A stretch of DNA of 64,000 bases from Ancylobacter polymorphus (GTDB lineage Bacteria > Pseudomonadota > Alphaproteobacteria > Rhizobiales > Xanthobacteraceae), in contig NZ_CP083239.1 of NCBI RefSeq assembly GCF_022836935.1, positions 3,424,001 through 3,488,000 of the forward strand, read 5' to 3'. Within the stretch, counting starts at the first letter, position 1; each line of letters opens with the position of its first letter. A model generated the notes under the pieces. That model was not told where the DNA came from. It saw only the letters and a list, made by a program, of their open reading frames with translations, and did not search any database. This document shows positions 57,746 through 64,000 of the stretch, in pieces. Position numbers and translations under genes: made by a program.

Positions 57746-59005
57746 TTACACCCACTCGCCCGCGCGCATCACCGGCTCGGCGGCGCCGGAGGCGGTGATG
57801 CCGTCGACATCGACCTCGCCGGAACCGATCATCCAGTCGATATGGATCAGGCTCGCATTGGCGCCGCGCGCCGCAAGCTCGTCGGGCGTCAGACTGGCGC
57901 CGTTGATGAAGCACTTGGAATAGGACTGGCCGAGCGCGATGTGGCTGGCGGCGTTCTCGTCATAGAGCGTGTTGTAGAAGAGTAGTCCGCTCTTGGAGAT
58001 CGGCGAGGAATGCGGCACCAGCGCCACCTCGCCCAGCCGGCGGGCGCCCTCGTCGGTGTCGAGCACCTTGTTCAGCACGTCGGCGCCGGTACGGGCACGG
58101 GCCTCGACGATCCGCCCGCCCTCGAAACGCACGGCGATGTCCTGGATCAGTGTGCCCTGATAGGACAGCGGCTTGGTGCTGGCGACAATGCCGTCCACCC
58201 GGTCCTTGTGCGGCGTGGTGAACACTTCCTCGGTCGGGATGTTGGCATTGCAGACGATGCCGTTCTTCGCCTGCGAGGCGCCGCCTGCCCATTCATGCTC
58301 ATCGGCGAGGCCGACGGTGAGGTCGGTGCCGGGCCCGCGGAAGCGCAGGGCGGCGTAGCGCTGGCCGTTGAGCCGTGCGGTGCGCGCCTGCAGTTCCGCG
58401 TTATGCGCCGCCCACGCCGCCACCGGGTCAGGCGCATCGACGCGCGAGGCAGCGAAAATGGCATGCCAGAGCTTGGCCACGGCGATGTCTTCGGGGTCGT
58501 CGGGGAACATCGCCTTGGCCCAGGCCGGCGAGGCATAGGACACGATCGTCCAGTTGATGTCGAAATTGGCGATATGGGAAAGCGCCGGCATATAGGCCTT
58601 CGACCGCGCGCGGTTGGCGCGCGACACCTTGTCCGGGTCTTCATTCGCCAGCAGCGAGGGGTTCTCGCCGGAAATGGCGAGCCGCGCCGCGCCGGCACCA
58701 AATGCCTTCGCCATGCCCTCATAGAGCCAGGCCGAGGCGGCATCGAAACTGTCGTCGGGCGCGTTGCGGAAGCGCATCAGCGTCGCCTCCTCGTCGCTGA
58801 ACAGCGTGGTGACGAGGCTGGCGCCGGCCTTGTAGGCGTGCTCGGTGATTCGGCGCACCAGCGGCAGCGCGTCGAGCGAGGCGGTCATCACCAGCTCCTG
58901 CCCCGGCTGCAGGCCAAGCCCGACATGGACGGCGACGGCGCCCAGCCGGTCGAGCCGTTCCTCATGCGAGAGGAGTTCCGTTGGGGTGGCGGCGTGTTTG
59001 GTCAT
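57746..59005 (-). CDS. Aminopeptidase, M29 family
   Basis: A 419-residue metallo-aminopeptidase: HVGLGLQPGQELVMTASLDA at the N terminus, EWAGGASQAKNGIVCNANIP, then TEEVFTTPHKDRVDGIVAS and GEVALVPHSSPISKSGLLFY with His/Asp/Glu zinc or cobalt ligands (NASLIHIDWMIGSGEVDVDG). ATG 59005 has CGGAGA upstream. A cytosolic AmpS/PepS-like enzyme. Confidence 0.92.
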   Translation of the reverse strand: MTKHAATPTELLSHEERLDRLGAVAVHVGLGLQPGQELVMTASLDALPLVRRITEHAYKAGASLVTTLFSDEEATLMRFRNAPDDSFDAASAWLYEGMAKAFGAGAARLAISGENPSLLANEDPDKVSRANRARSKAYMPALSHIANFDINWTIVSYASPAWAKAMFPDDPEDIAVAKLWHAIFAASRVDAPDPVAAWAAHNAELQARTARLNGQRYAALRFRGPGTDLTVGLADEHEWAGGASQAKNGIVCNANIPTEEVFTTPHKDRVDGIVASTKPLSYQGTLIQDIAVRFEGGRIVEARARTGADVLNKVLDTDEGARRLGEVALVPHSSPISKSGLLFYNTLYDENAASHIALGQSYSKCFINGASLTPDELAARGANASLIHIDWMIGSGEVDVDGITASGAAEPVMRAGEWV

Positions 59006-59093
59006 GCTGGTCTCCGAAAGGCGCGGGTGGCCCGCTGCCATTGAAGAAAGCCGCGACACCGCCCGTCAAGCCGCAAGGGCTTACAAACGAAAA

Positions 59094-59116
59094 CGGGCGA
59101 GCCGGAGGCTCGCCCG
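59094..59116 (-). terminator. Rho-independent terminator of the small exported protein gene
   Basis: CGGGCGAGCC - GGA - GGCTCGCCCG is a perfect 10-bp stem; on the minus strand TTTTCGTTTG follows. It lies 23 bases after the stop of the 92-residue gene. Confidence 0.8.
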
Positions 59117-59139
59117 CTTCGTTAATATTTGCAGGGTGA

Positions 59140-59418
59140 TCAGCGCTCGCTGCGCTCGTTCACCCGCTCCTGATTGATGATGGCCTGATCGCCGCGCATG
59201 TACCACGGGTCAGCATAAGAGGGCTCATAACCATAGGACGGGCCAAGCGGCGCGCGAACCGGCGCGTTGTAGACCGGCTCGCCATAGTAGCGCTCGCCCA
59301 CATAGGCGTTCCGGCCTTCATAGACGTGGCCACGGTAGTTCGGGTCCGCGAAAGCGGTGCCGGCGGCACCGGCAGCGAGAATGCCCAGAGTAGCAGAGGC
59401 AAGAAGCAGCTTGCGCAT
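59140..59418 (-). CDS. Small Tyr-rich exported protein
   Basis: A 92-residue protein with a clean signal peptide (MRKLLLASATLGILAAGAAG, cleavage near TAFA-DP) and a mature part of about 67 residues with 10 tyrosines (NYRGHVYEGRNAYVGERYYG) and a charged end. Short secreted proteins of this style occur in Hyphomicrobiales without known function. It has its own terminator. Confidence 0.7.
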   Translation of the reverse strand: MRKLLLASATLGILAAGAAGTAFADPNYRGHVYEGRNAYVGERYYGEPVYNAPVRAPLGPSYGYEPSYADPWYMRGDQAIINQERVNERSER

Positions 59419-59583
59419 GATGTCATCTCCGTCGTCTGTAGGCTTTTGCTTCTGGACCGGAACGTGAAGTCCGATCCGTTCGGCCTGACAACGGCGACAT
59501 GGCGAAAAAGGTTCCGTTCACGACTTTGCGCGCGGCCGAACGCCCAAGACCACAGAAGGCGAATGCCTGCCGCCCGGCTCTCG

Positions 59584-60168
59584 CTACCACCCGATCAAAC
59601 GGTTGGCGATCGTGCCGGCCAGCAGGGCTGCGGCCAGGCTGACGGCGAGGGCGACGACCACGGCGCGGCGCGTGCGCCGCTGCAGATCGCGGTTGCGCAC
59701 GGTGAAGCCGAGCGCCGCTACCGCCTCGGCGATGGCCTCCTCAGCGCTGGCGCCGACGACGCGACCATCGGGCACGATCATCAGGTTTTCCGTCTTGCCC
59801 CAGTCCTCGACCAGATACCCCTCCCCGTCCCGCCCATCGGCGCCGGACGGGTGGCGCTCCTTGAGCGGGCGCGGATCGGCGGACCAGAAGAACACCGGAG
59901 TGCCACGCGCCTCGGCATAGCCGATCTCGAACGCTGTGCCCGGATCCATATGCGTGCCGCGAAACGGGGTGATGTTGGCGATCACGGCATCCGCCGTGTC
60001 CAGCATCTCCAGGCAGGCACGGCGAATGTCGACGCCCTCGGCATGAAGGGGAAAGAGGCCCTCGGCACCCGCAGCGGCGCAGAGCCTCCGCAGCCGCTCC
60101 CCTTGTTCGGCGGCATCCGGGCGGAACACGTCCGGTCCGGCGAGATAAAGACGAAGAAGCCGGGGCAT
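59584..60168 (-). CDS. Nucleoside 2-deoxyribosyltransferase-like protein with membrane anchor
   Basis: A 194-residue protein. The N-terminal domain is the nucleoside deoxyribosyltransferase fold: RLYLAGPDVFRPDAAEQGER, DTADAVIANITPFRGTHMDP and GTAFEIGYAEARG, with the catalytic Asp and Glu positions. A C-terminal hydrophobic helix (AVVVALAVSLAAALLAGTIA, about residues 166-186) follows basic RNRDLQRRTRR, so the enzyme may be tail-anchored in the inner membrane. Substrate unknown. ATG 60168 gives the family start. Confidence 0.82.
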   Translation of the reverse strand: MPRLLRLYLAGPDVFRPDAAEQGERLRRLCAAAGAEGLFPLHAEGVDIRRACLEMLDTADAVIANITPFRGTHMDPGTAFEIGYAEARGTPVFFWSADPRPLKERHPSGADGRDGEGYLVEDWGKTENLMIVPDGRVVGASAEEAIAEAVAALGFTVRNRDLQRRTRRAVVVALAVSLAAALLAGTIANRLIGW

Positions 60169-60216
60169 GGGCAACTCGGGAGAGGCGCGCCGCCGGGACA
60201 GCGCGCGCTGCGAGGA

Positions 60217-60293
60217 TGGCGACCGCGGCTGGGCTCGAACCAGCGACCTGCCGCTTAGAAGGCGGCTGCTCTATCCAGCTGAGCTACGCGGCC
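60217..60293 (-). tRNA. tRNA-Arg (anticodon TCT)
   Basis: The minus strand folds with acceptor GGCCGCG/CGCGGTC, anticodon stem GCCGC/GCGGC and loop CTTCTAA with TCT at 60257-60259, T arm GGTTCGAGCC and encoded CCA. It reads Arg AGA, a rare codon in this GC-rich DNA. Confidence 0.95.
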
Positions 60294-60317
60294 CACGCGC
60301 CCCCGCCGGCTTCGTGG

Positions 60318-60623
60318 TCAGTGGGTCCACTGGCCGATGCGGCGGAAGCTGAAATTATCGGAATAGGCCATGCGGCGGCGCGCCGGCTCCTGCGGTTCCT
60401 GCAGCTGATAGGCGATGCCGTGGCGCTCGGCATAGGCGACCGCCTCTTCCTTGGTGTCGAAGCGCAGGCGCACCTGGCTCTTCATGTCGCCGGAGCTGGT
60501 ATAGCCCATCAGCGGCTCCACCAGACGGGGCTGCTCCGGCTCATAGTCGAGCACCCAGAGCTTGGTCCGGGCGTTGCCGGACTGCATGGCGGTCCGGGTC
60601 GGCTTGTAGATGCGTGCGACCAT
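60318..60623 (-). CDS. NDUFS4-like complex I subunit
   Basis: A 101-residue protein of the ETC complex I subunit family: MVARIYKPTRTAMQSGNART, WVLDYEPEQPRLVEPLMGYT and MKSQVRLRFDTKEEAVAYAE, then QLQEPQEPARRRMAYSDNFS. It is the bacterial form of mitochondrial NDUFS4 (18 kDa, IP_AQDQ), an accessory subunit kept in alphaproteobacteria. ATG 60623 has GAGGGGA upstream. Confidence 0.94.
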   Translation of the reverse strand: MVARIYKPTRTAMQSGNARTKLWVLDYEPEQPRLVEPLMGYTSSGDMKSQVRLRFDTKEEAVAYAERHGIAYQLQEPQEPARRRMAYSDNFSFRRIGQWTH

Positions 60624-61034
60624 TTCCCCTCGCTCCCTTGCCGCGACCGCCACTCTGCCGTTCCGGCTGGTGGCGGGCCCGCGCCTTGCCCGCCCTGATT
60701 AAGGCGCTCCCAACGTTCTGGCAATGGCCGCCCGCCGGCTTCCCCCATCTGCCGCCGGCCTTGCCGTGCGATACGCGGCGGACAAGCCGGCGGCAGGATG
60801 TCGATACCGCGCCATCGGATAGAATTCGCCTGCGCACGGAGAGCACTCCGGGATGGTCCGCACAGCATTTCACCTTATGCCCACGCCATCAGCCGGCGAG
60901 CTGCGCGGACTCCGCGTCGCGGCAAAAACGTAACCAACCCTGACTTTTGCTGTCCGTCGTCCTATATAGGCAAAGCGTCGTCATTCACGGCGACGATTTT
61001 TACCATTCGAGCAGACCATAGGATTGGACAGGAT
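60624..61034. other. 411-base region before rpsU
   Basis: No gene is supported on either strand. The right end carries the likely rpsU promoter (60941-60968) and leader, with AGGAT before the TTG start. The left half is the upstream region of the NDUFS4-like gene. Confidence 0.4.
60941..60968 (+). promoter_or_regulatory. Candidate rpsU promoter
   Basis: TGACTT (60941-60946), 16 bases, TATATA (60963-60968) is a plausible housekeeping -35/-10 pair about 65 bases before the rpsU start. It is unusually AT-rich for this window. No start site is demonstrated. Confidence 0.45.
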
Positions 61035-61316
61035 TTGCAGGTTCTCGTACGCGATAACAATGTCGACCAGGCTTTGAAGGTTCTGAAGCGCAAGATGCAG
61101 CGCGAGGGTATTTTCCGCGAGATGCGGGCGCGCCGTGCTTATGAGAAGCCCTCCGAGCGCCGCAACCGCGAAGCGGGCGAGGCCGTTCGCCGTGCCCGAA
61201 AGGTGGCGCGCAAGCAGGCCGTGCGTGAGGGGTTGATCGCTGCCCCGAAGAAGAAACCCTCGTCCCGGCAGGCCCCCGCCCGCGCACCCGCCGCCCCGGC
61301 GCCGGCCGCCGATTAG
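61035..61316 (+). CDS. rpsU: 30S ribosomal protein S21
   Basis: A 93-residue protein: [40 protein letters not shown] and [20 protein letters not shown], then a Lys/Pro/Ala-rich tail. The start is TTG 61035 after AGGAT; no ATG or GTG in frame fits the conserved QVLVRDNNV start. S21 aids initiation and is often regulated. The Pro/Ala-rich tail is longer than in E. coli. Confidence 0.93.
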   Translation: MQVLVRDNNVDQALKVLKRKMQREGIFREMRARRAYEKPSERRNREAGEAVRRARKVARKQAVREGLIAAPKKKPSSRQAPARAPAAPAPAAD

Positions 61317-61360
61317 CGGCGCGTACCGCCCTCGCCTCCCGACGTTGAAAGGAAACGACC

Positions 61361-61615
61361 ATGAGCCCTTCGCTCCCCGCCTCCGCCCTCCCCGCCGCCG
61401 ATGAACCGGTGGCCCGCCCGGCCATGACGCGGATGGAAAGCAAGGCCGAGGCGATCTCGCGCGCGGCGATGGACGCGATCCATCAGGAGGTCGCCCGGCG
61501 CGAGGCCAAAACCGCCCAGCTCCGGGCGGCGCGTCTGGCGAAGGAGGCCAGCGAGCGCGCGGCCGCCGCCGCCAAGCCGGCGCCCGTCAAGCGCAAGGCA
61601 ACGTCGGCCCGTTGA
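61361..61615 (+). CDS. Small helical protein of unknown function
   Basis: An 84-residue protein: [20 protein letters not shown] then [20 protein letters not shown], Ala/Lys/Arg-rich and mostly helical. AAAGGAAA at 61347-61354 precedes ATG 61361. Similar short Lys/Arg-rich proteins follow rpsU in related genomes. Function unknown. Confidence 0.6.
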   Translation: MSPSLPASALPAADEPVARPAMTRMESKAEAISRAAMDAIHQEVARREAKTAQLRAARLAKEASERAAAAAKPAPVKRKATSAR

Positions 61616-61656
61616 GGCGGGGCCGGCAGCGAACCACCCCGCGCCATCTTGCCGAG

Positions 61657-61716
61657 CGGGACCCTTCTGTGCCATCTGACTGCGGCCGGCCTTTTGGGCT
61701 GGAAAGAAGGGTCCCG
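61657..61716. repeat. 12-bp inverted repeat with nested hairpin before tRNA-Pro(TGG)
   Basis: CGGGACCCTTCT (61657-61668) and AGAAGGGTCCCG (61705-61716) are perfect inverted repeats with a 36-base spacer holding a smaller G/C-rich hairpin (near 61687-61702). The element ends 21 bases before the tRNA. It could be a terminator for the upstream gene or a processed RNA structure. Confidence 0.7.
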
Positions 61717-61737
61717 TCCGTCGGGAAAGAACCTTGT

Positions 61738-61814
61738 CGGGGCATAGCGCAGCCCGGTAGCGCGGAAGTTTTGGGTACTTCAGGTCGCAGGTTCGAATCC
61801 TGCTGCCCCGACCA
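61738..61814 (+). tRNA. tRNA-Pro (anticodon TGG)
   Basis: Acceptor CGGGGCA/TGCCCCG, anticodon stem GAAGT/ACTTC with loop TTTGGGT and TGG at 61772-61774, T arm GGTTCGAATC and encoded CCA. It reads Pro CCA and, by wobble, other CCN codons. Confidence 0.96.
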
Positions 61815-61947
61815 GTTCACCCTGCCAGCGACGTGACGAGTCCCCGGCGATGGCGCCTTCGCTGCGGCGTGCGCCGTCATGCTCCTGACCGCGGTGGCAA
61901 CGCATCACGCCCGCTATCTTCTCCGCCCACAGCGCGGCGCGGCAGGG

Positions 61948-62445
61948 CTAGCGCTCGCGGAACAACCGGTACTCGATGCGGTCGCCGACGGCGATTCCCT
62001 TGGCGCGCACCGTGCCGGCGGGCAGTTCCAGCACCGCCCGCACCGGCGGACCCGAGGAAATGGTTTCGGTGGACAGCGGCACCGTGTCGGTGGCGATGCT
62101 GGCGATCCGCCCGTCGGAGCGGATGAACAGCATATCGAGCGGGATATAGGTGTTCTTCATCCACATATAGATCGGCTGCTCGACGCCGAAGTCGAACAGC
62201 ATCCCCGCATCGGGCGCCAGCTCGGTCCGGTACATCAGCCCCTTGGAACGCTCGGCCGGCGTCACCGCCAGTTCGATGGTGACCGCGAACGGCCCCGCCT
62301 TGGTGAGGATGTTCAGCTTTTCCGCTGCCGCGCCGGCCGGCAGCAGGCCAGCCAGCAGCAGGGCGGCGAGGGCGAGAACGGGTGCCAGCCCACGGAAGGA
62401 CCGGCCCGCGAGGGCAAAGGCGTGGCTCATGCGCGCGCTTGTCAT
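61948..62445 (-). CDS. DUF192 family protein, exported
   Basis: A 165-residue protein with an N-terminal signal (APVLALAALLLAGLLPAGAA) and the DUF192 domain: VELAVTPAERSKGLMYRTEL (here FAVTIELAVTPAERSKGLMY), GMLFDFGVEQPIYMWMKNTY and IPLDMLFIRSDGRIASIATD. The function is unknown. ATG 62445 or ATG 62430 may be used. It follows the cold-shock gene, as in many Hyphomicrobiales. Confidence 0.88.
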   Translation of the reverse strand: MTSARMSHAFALAGRSFRGLAPVLALAALLLAGLLPAGAAAEKLNILTKAGPFAVTIELAVTPAERSKGLMYRTELAPDAGMLFDFGVEQPIYMWMKNTYIPLDMLFIRSDGRIASIATDTVPLSTETISSGPPVRAVLELPAGTVRAKGIAVGDRIEYRLFRER

Positions 62446-62473
62446 GCGTAAACGACGCCGGGCGGCGCCTTCC

Positions 62474-63076
62474 CTAGTGAGACGACGGGGTGGCGGCACC
62501 ATCGGGCCGCACTTCGGCAGCCATAAGGCCTTTCGGCCCCGGCCCGAAGCGCACCAGCACCATCTGGCCGGGCCGCAGCTCGGCGAGGCCGTGGCGGCGC
62601 AGCGTCTCCATATGCACGAAAATGTCTTCGGTTCCCTCGCCGCGCGACAGGAAGCCGAAGCCGCGCAGACGGTTGAACCATTTCACCCAAGCGCGCTCAA
62701 AGCCGCCGACCGGCTGCACCGTCACATGGGTGCGGGCCTGCGGCAGCTGCGAGTGATGCACGGCGGTGGTCTCGTCCATGGAGAGCACGCGCAGCGCCTG
62801 GAAGCCGCGTTCGCGCGCCACCACCTCGCACACCACGCGGGCGCCTTCCTGCGCGGTGTTGAAGCCGCCGCGCCGCAGGCAGGTGACGTGCAGCATCACG
62901 TCGCCACTGCCATCGTCGGGAACGACGAACCCATAGCCTTTGGACAGGTCGAACCATTTGATGGCGCCGGCGATGAGAAGGACCTTGCCCTCCTGGCCCT
63001 CGCCCGCCCCGGCATTCTCTTCCGGTTGGGCGCGCGAATCATTTCCCGTGCGCGGCAGAGACCCGTCCGATACCAT
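62474..63076 (-). CDS. Tandem cold-shock-domain protein
   Basis: A 200-residue protein with two cold-shock domains: first GAIKWFDLSKGYGFVVPDDG with DVMLHVTCLRRGG, second WVKWFNRLRGFGFLSRGEGT with DIFVHMETLRRHG. The RNP1/RNP2 aromatic residues are present in both. Likely a single-stranded RNA/DNA binder. ATG 63076 has GGAGGTT upstream; the N-terminal tail is acidic. Confidence 0.93.
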   Translation of the reverse strand: MVSDGSLPRTGNDSRAQPEENAGAGEGQEGKVLLIAGAIKWFDLSKGYGFVVPDDGSGDVMLHVTCLRRGGFNTAQEGARVVCEVVARERGFQALRVLSMDETTAVHHSQLPQARTHVTVQPVGGFERAWVKWFNRLRGFGFLSRGEGTEDIFVHMETLRRHGLAELRPGQMVLVRFGPGPKGLMAAEVRPDGAATPSSH

Positions 63077-63198
63077 CGGCTGCCAACCTCCAGGAAAGCC
63101 CGTTCGCCCCGCCGGCGAAACCCATGATTCCGAGGCCGAAGCATAGCACCCGGCGCTGCCACGAAAACACCGAAATCGATTCGCGGCGCGATTCCGTC

Positions 63199-63966
63199 TC
63201 ACCGATGCAACGCGGCATCGCACACCGCGCCGATATCGGCGCGGATCACCAGATCGGCGAGATCGTCGAGTTCGGTCGGCTCGCGATTGATGATCACCAG
63301 CCGGGCGCCAGCGCGCTTGGCCTGTACCGGAAAGCCGGCGGCGGGCCACACCACCAGCGAGGAACCGAGGACGAGGAACACGTCGCAGGCCGCGCTAAGC
63401 CGCTTCGCCCGCGCCATGGCCTCGGCCGGCATGGGCTGGCCGAAGGAGATGGTGGCGCTCTTGATCGGCCCGGCGCAGGCGGGGCAGTCGGGCGCCCTCT
63501 CCTCTGCGGCCTCGAAGCGGGCGCGCACCCAATCGAGCTCATAGCGCGTGGCGCAGTCGAGGCAGGTGGCATAGGTGCTGTTGCCGTGCAGTTCGACCAG
63601 ATCCGCATCAGGAACACCGGACGCCTGGTGCAGGCCGTCAATGTTCTGGGTGATGATGCCCCGCAGCCGCCCCTCGGCGAGCCATTGCGCCAGCGCCCGG
63701 TGGCCGCGCCCCGGCCGGGCGCCGGCAAAGACGGCTTCCATGGCGAATCGCCGCCGCCAGGCTTCCGCCCGCATCGCCGCGCTGGCGCGAAAATCCTGGT
63801 AGTCGATGGGCCGGTTGCGGGTCCACAGCCCGCCGGGCGAGCGGAAATCGGGAATGCCGCATTCGGTGGAAATGCCCGCGCCGGTAAAGGCGACGCCGGC
63901 CTTCATCGGCGTCAGGACGGCACGCAGCGCCTCGGCCGCCGCCTTGATGTCATCGCTCGCCATCAT
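63199..63966 (-). CDS. cobB: NAD-dependent protein deacylase, Sir2 family
   Basis: A 255-residue sirtuin: [55 protein letters not shown] and [14 protein letters not shown], then [20 protein letters not shown] (zinc Cys4). It removes acyl groups from lysines using NAD. Start ATG 63966 (MMASDD) near the window edge. Confidence 0.93.
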   Translation of the reverse strand: MMASDDIKAAAEALRAVLTPMKAGVAFTGAGISTECGIPDFRSPGGLWTRNRPIDYQDFRASAAMRAEAWRRRFAMEAVFAGARPGRGHRALAQWLAEGRLRGIITQNIDGLHQASGVPDADLVELHGNSTYATCLDCATRYELDWVRARFEAAEERAPDCPACAGPIKSATISFGQPMPAEAMARAKRLSAACDVFLVLGSSLVVWPAAGFPVQAKRAGARLVIINREPTELDDLADLVIRADIGAVCDAALHR

Positions 63967-64000
63967 ATGTTGCCTTCACCCGATCCGTGGCCATCGCGGC

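Overview
This 64 kb window is high-GC DNA from an alphaproteobacterium. The gene orders point to the Hyphomicrobiales, probably a Xanthobacteraceae-type organism (Ancylobacter, Starkeya or Xanthobacter), although the genus is inferred from order and protein style and no search was run. Typical signs are plsX-fabH-ihfA-merR, glyA-nrdR-ribD-ribE-ribH-nusB-thiL, pyrE-pdxJ-acpS-lepB-rnc-era-recO, an LdtR-type MarR regulator, a CBP3-like chaperone gene and an NDUFS4-like complex I subunit gene.

Layout. Positions 1 to about 10040 are the right part of a siphovirus-type prophage. It holds an HK97-type capsid protein (cut by the window edge), an HNH nuclease, head-tail joining proteins, small and large terminase and a tape measure protein. 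A leftward accessory segment follows, with small hypothetical genes, a frameshifted helix-turn-helix gene and a ParB-like remnant. The prophage ends at a tRNA-Pro(GGG) gene, a likely attachment site. The structural order is odd: terminase lies after the connector genes and directly before the tape measure gene, and there is no major tail protein, tail chaperone, tail tip or lysis gene here. The element looks permuted and decayed.

From 10.2 kb onward the window is chromosomal core. 10-13 kb: a nitroreductase, an aminoadipate-semialdehyde-type dehydrogenase and RlpA. 13-18.6 kb: the plsX-fabH-ihfA-merR lipid and regulator cluster with DUF177, a cytochrome bc1 assembly chaperone and BamE. 18.6-20.7 kb: a D-amino-acid dehydrogenase behind an orphan amino-acid binding protein. 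20.8-26.5 kb: the riboflavin, NusB, ThiL, NrdR and GlyA operon. 26.7-30 kb: a histone-deacetylase-like amidohydrolase, an LdtR-type regulator, a DUF6163 membrane protein and a 3-hydroxyisobutyryl-CoA hydrolase. 30-40 kb: hemB, a lipoprotein-like/LivH fusion, threonine ammonia-lyase, RDD protein, Bpt/Ate, PhoX and parC.

39.8-48 kb: recO-era-rnc-lepB-acpS-pdxJ-pyrE, then rsh (ppGpp enzyme) and rpoZ, which together link translation, membrane biogenesis and the stringent response. 48-55 kb: a NYN-domain protein, a family 5 uracil-DNA glycosylase, epmA and efp (divergent), smpB, dapA and a soluble lytic transglycosylase. 55-60 kb: a 704-residue repeat protein ending in an OmpA-like domain with two membrane microproteins downstream, an M29 aminopeptidase, a small Tyr-rich exported protein and a membrane-anchored nucleoside deoxyribosyltransferase-like protein. 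60-64 kb: tRNA-Arg(TCT), an NDUFS4-like protein, rpsU, tRNA-Pro(TGG), DUF192, a tandem cold-shock-domain protein and a sirtuin.

The least explained items are the repeat/OmpA-like protein with its two overlapping microproteins, the lipoprotein-LivH fusion, and the tandem hairpins at the terminase gene junction.
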